A stretch of 64,000 bases of DNA from CAWCBG01 sp963793845 (lineage in GTDB: Bacteria > Acidobacteriota > Terriglobia > Terriglobales > Acidobacteriaceae), in assembly GCA_963793845.1 (NCBI GenBank), contig CAWCBG010000001.1, forward strand, positions 124,001 through 188,000, given 5' to 3'. Positions 62,312 through 64,000 of the stretch are shown here, piece after piece (the first letter of the stretch is position 1; every line of letters begins with the position of its first letter). A program made the translations under genes and the position numbers. Below the pieces are notes generated by a model that saw nothing but the letters and a program-made list of their open reading frames with translations, searched no databases and was not told the DNA's origin.

Positions 62312-64000
62312 TTAGTCGCCCGTGTGCGCCTCTTCCAGTGCGCGGTGGGAGTACTCGCCCTCGTCGAGGGTGGCCGTGTGGTCGAAGGAGTGCCCGGTCA
62401 CCAGGCCCAGCACAAACCATCCGAGCACCAGGGCCCCGAAGGCGAACAGTGTGTCGCCGAACATGCGCATCCAGCGCAGGTTGGTCACGATTGGCGTCTG
62501 CATGAACTCGGAGGAGCGGGCGTACCACGTGCCGTACTCGACCGAGGCCCACGCCTGCATCAGGCCGATGGGCAGCATGCTCATCACCACCATCGCAGCC
62601 AGTCCAAGGTTGATCGACCAGAAGGCGATGGCCAGTGGACGGTCCTTCCACATCAGGCCCGGCCGCAGTGCGCGCAGGCAGAACAGCATCAGGCCCAGGC
62701 CCAGCATGCCGTAGACGCCGAACAGCGCGGTGTGTCCGTGCACCGGGGTCAGGTTCAGCCCTTGCACGTAGTAGAGCGCGATGGGCGGGTTGATCATGAA
62801 GCCGAACAGTCCCGCCCCCACGAAATTCCAGAAGGCCACGGCGACGAAGAAGTAGATCGGCCACTTGTAGGCACTGATCCACGGACTGTCGGCGGTGCCG
62901 CGCGACAGGCGAATGTTCTCCCAGGCTTCGAAGCCGATCAGCACCAGCGGAACTACTTCGAGCGCGCTGAACACCGCTCCCAAGGCCAGCACTGAATTAG
63001 GCATGCCGGTGAAGTACAGATGATGGAAGGTGCCGATGATTCCGCCGGAGAGATAGATCACGGTCGAGAACAAGACCGACCGCGTAGCCGTTGTGATCGA
63101 CAGCAGCTTGAGCCGGGTCAGCAGGAAGGCAATGACTACGGTAGCGAACACTTCAAAGAAGCCTTCGACCCAGAGGTGAACCACCCACCACCGCCAGTAT
63201 TCCGCTTGGATAAGCGGACTGCGCTGGCCGTACATGAGTCCCGCGGCGTAGAACAGCGGGATCGCAATGCTCGAGATGAGGAACAGCAGCAGCAGCGAAT
63301 GATTCTCATCGCGCCGTGCCAGCGCGGGCTTGATGCCGCGCCACATCAGCCACAGCCAGAAGGTGAGTCCGACGAATAGCAGGATCTGCCAGAGGCGGCC
63401 CAGGTCAACGTATTCGTAACCCTGCGAGCCCAGCCAGAACCACATATTTCCCAGCTTCTGCTGGATACCCAGCCACTCGCCGGCCAGCGATCCCACGACC
63501 ACGGCGATGACCGCGACGAACAGCACGTTCACGCCCAAGCGCTGGCCTTTGGGTTCAGCGCCGCTGACGGCGGGCACGATGTACAGGCCGGTCGCGAGCC
63601 ACGAAGTGGCGATCCAGAAGATGCCGATCTGCAGATGCCAGGTGCGGGCGATGGAATAAGGCAGGAACTTCGCCAGGGGGATTCCGTAGAAGCCGTTGCC
63701 CTCTACGCCGTAGTGCGCGACGATCGCGCCCAGCGCTACTTGTACCACCCACAGGGCTGCGACCACGAAGAAATACTTCACCGTGGCCTTCTGCGAAGGC
63801 GTGGGATGCAAGCCCAGTAACGGATCGCGCCGAGGCATCGGATCGGTGGAAGGCTTGTGATCCTGGGAGGCGAAGTACCACACCATGCCACCAACGGCCG
63901 CCAGCAGCAGAACGAAGCTGACCACGCTCCAGACGATGGTGCCAGGGGTAGGCCGGTTGCCAATCAGTTCTTCGTGTGGCCAATTCTGGGTGTAGGAAAC
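62312..64000 (-). CDS. norZ: Quinol-dependent nitric oxide reductase (NorZ/qNor), N-terminus outside window
   Basis: 562 residues visible; the frame is open to the right edge and begins VSYTQNWPHEELIGNRPT, part of the qNor N-terminal extension, so about 150-200 residues are missing. The enzyme reduces NO to N2O with quinol at the cytoplasmic membrane. At least eleven helices. Haem and metal ligands: YSIARTWHLQIGIFWIATSW (His of helix II), WWVVHLWVEGFFEVFATVV (His and the catalytic Glu), GTFHHLYFTG (two His), and LTPVHGHTALFGVYG (two His). The fused N-terminal extension separates qNor from cytochrome-dependent NorB. A strong terminator follows. It suggests NO detoxification or partial denitrification. 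Confidence 0.93.
   Translation of the reverse strand, partial: VSYTQNWPHEELIGNRPTPGTIVWSVVSFVLLLAAVGGMVWYFASQDHKPSTDPMPRRDPLLGLHPTPSQKATVKYFFVVAALWVVQVALGAIVAHYGVEGNGFYGIPLAKFLPYSIARTWHLQIGIFWIATSWLATGLYIVPAVSGAEPKGQRLGVNVLFVAVIAVVVGSLAGEWLGIQQKLGNMWFWLGSQGYEYVDLGRLWQILLFVGLTFWLWLMWRGIKPALARRDENHSLLLLFLISSIAIPLFYAAGLMYGQRSPLIQAEYWRWWVVHLWVEGFFEVFATVVIAFLLTRLKLLSITTATRSVLFSTVIYLSGGIIGTFHHLYFTGMPNSVLALGAVFSALEVVPLVLIGFEAWENIRLSRGTADSPWISAYKWPIYFFVAVAFWNFVGAGLFGFMINPPIALYYVQGLNLTPVHGHTALFGVYGMLGLGLMLFCLRALRPGLMWKDRPLAIAFWSINLGLAAMVVMSMLPIGLMQAWASVEYGTWYARSSEFMQTPIVTNLRWMRMFGDTLFAFGALVLGWFVLGLVTGHSFDHTATLDEGEYSHRALEEAHTGD

Noticed and set aside
1..64000. CRISPR arrays, rRNA genes and tRNA genes
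   Set aside because: I looked for regularly spaced direct repeats and for conserved RNA signatures and saw none; the repeats present are palindromic and dispersed.

Overview
The window is about 60 percent GC, densely coded, and looks like a chromosome segment of an acidobacterium (Acidobacteriota, Koribacter/Terriglobia-like). This rests on gene content: secreted NHL beta-propellers, a Big2-type lipoprotein, multihaem cytochromes, a GH63-type glucosidase, DinB and CPA2 proteins, and dispersed palindromic repeats. It is not a marker-gene assignment. I saw no rRNA, tRNA or CRISPR array.

Layout. 1-5.2 kb: edge of a prophage or phage remnant (two-domain HTH protein, tail tape-measure protein, Mu I-like protease/scaffold protein). 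5.4-8.8 kb: asnA and glgB, divergent. 9.2-11.8 kb: large surface lipoprotein with internal repeats. 12.3-17.7 kb, minus strand: nusB, a VOC-RibH fusion, a four-helix-bundle gene in a cassette of inverted repeats, and a C4 acyl-CoA set (enoyl-CoA hydratase, 3-hydroxyacyl-CoA dehydrogenase, thiolase). 17.8-19.9 kb: Fic protein with a probable antitoxin, a recombinase-like protein, and copies of a dispersed repeat. 20.2-29 kb: acyl-CoA mutase large subunit, zinc-ribbon/Sel1 membrane protein, superoxide dismutase, monohaem cytochrome c, a pair of unknown secreted proteins, and a secreted amidohydrolase. 29.7-36 kb: SatP-type acetate transporter, OFA-type MFS transporter and two acetyl-CoA synthetase-type ligases, a module for taking up and activating small carboxylates.

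36.2-48.2 kb is the most interesting region. Three minus-strand units encode an outer-membrane beta-barrel, two NHL beta-propellers, a parvulin-type prolyl isomerase, and cytochromes with 12, 4 and 16 haem sites. The composition fits an extracellular electron transfer system, possibly with a tetrahaem, filament-type cytochrome. A near-identical 17-bp element lies upstream of two of the units, with a weaker match upstream of the third. A VapBC module and a REP-associated transposase sit in the middle of the cluster.

48.7-64 kb: unknown protein, GH63-type glucosidase, MltF-like transglycosylase, CPA2 antiporter, DinB, PriA, a phosphofructokinase with pyrophosphate-type residues, an Mpo1-like protein, a SufT/MIP18-like protein, and most of a quinol-dependent nitric oxide reductase cut by the right edge.

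At least eleven single-base-type frameshifts interrupt otherwise well-conserved genes (lipoprotein, enoyl-CoA hydratase, hydroxyacyl-CoA dehydrogenase, mutase three times, amidohydrolase, tetrahaem cytochrome twice, glucosidase twice). Conserved sequence resumes at once in the new frame each time, so I read most of them as sequence or assembly errors. Those genes are annotated across the breaks.
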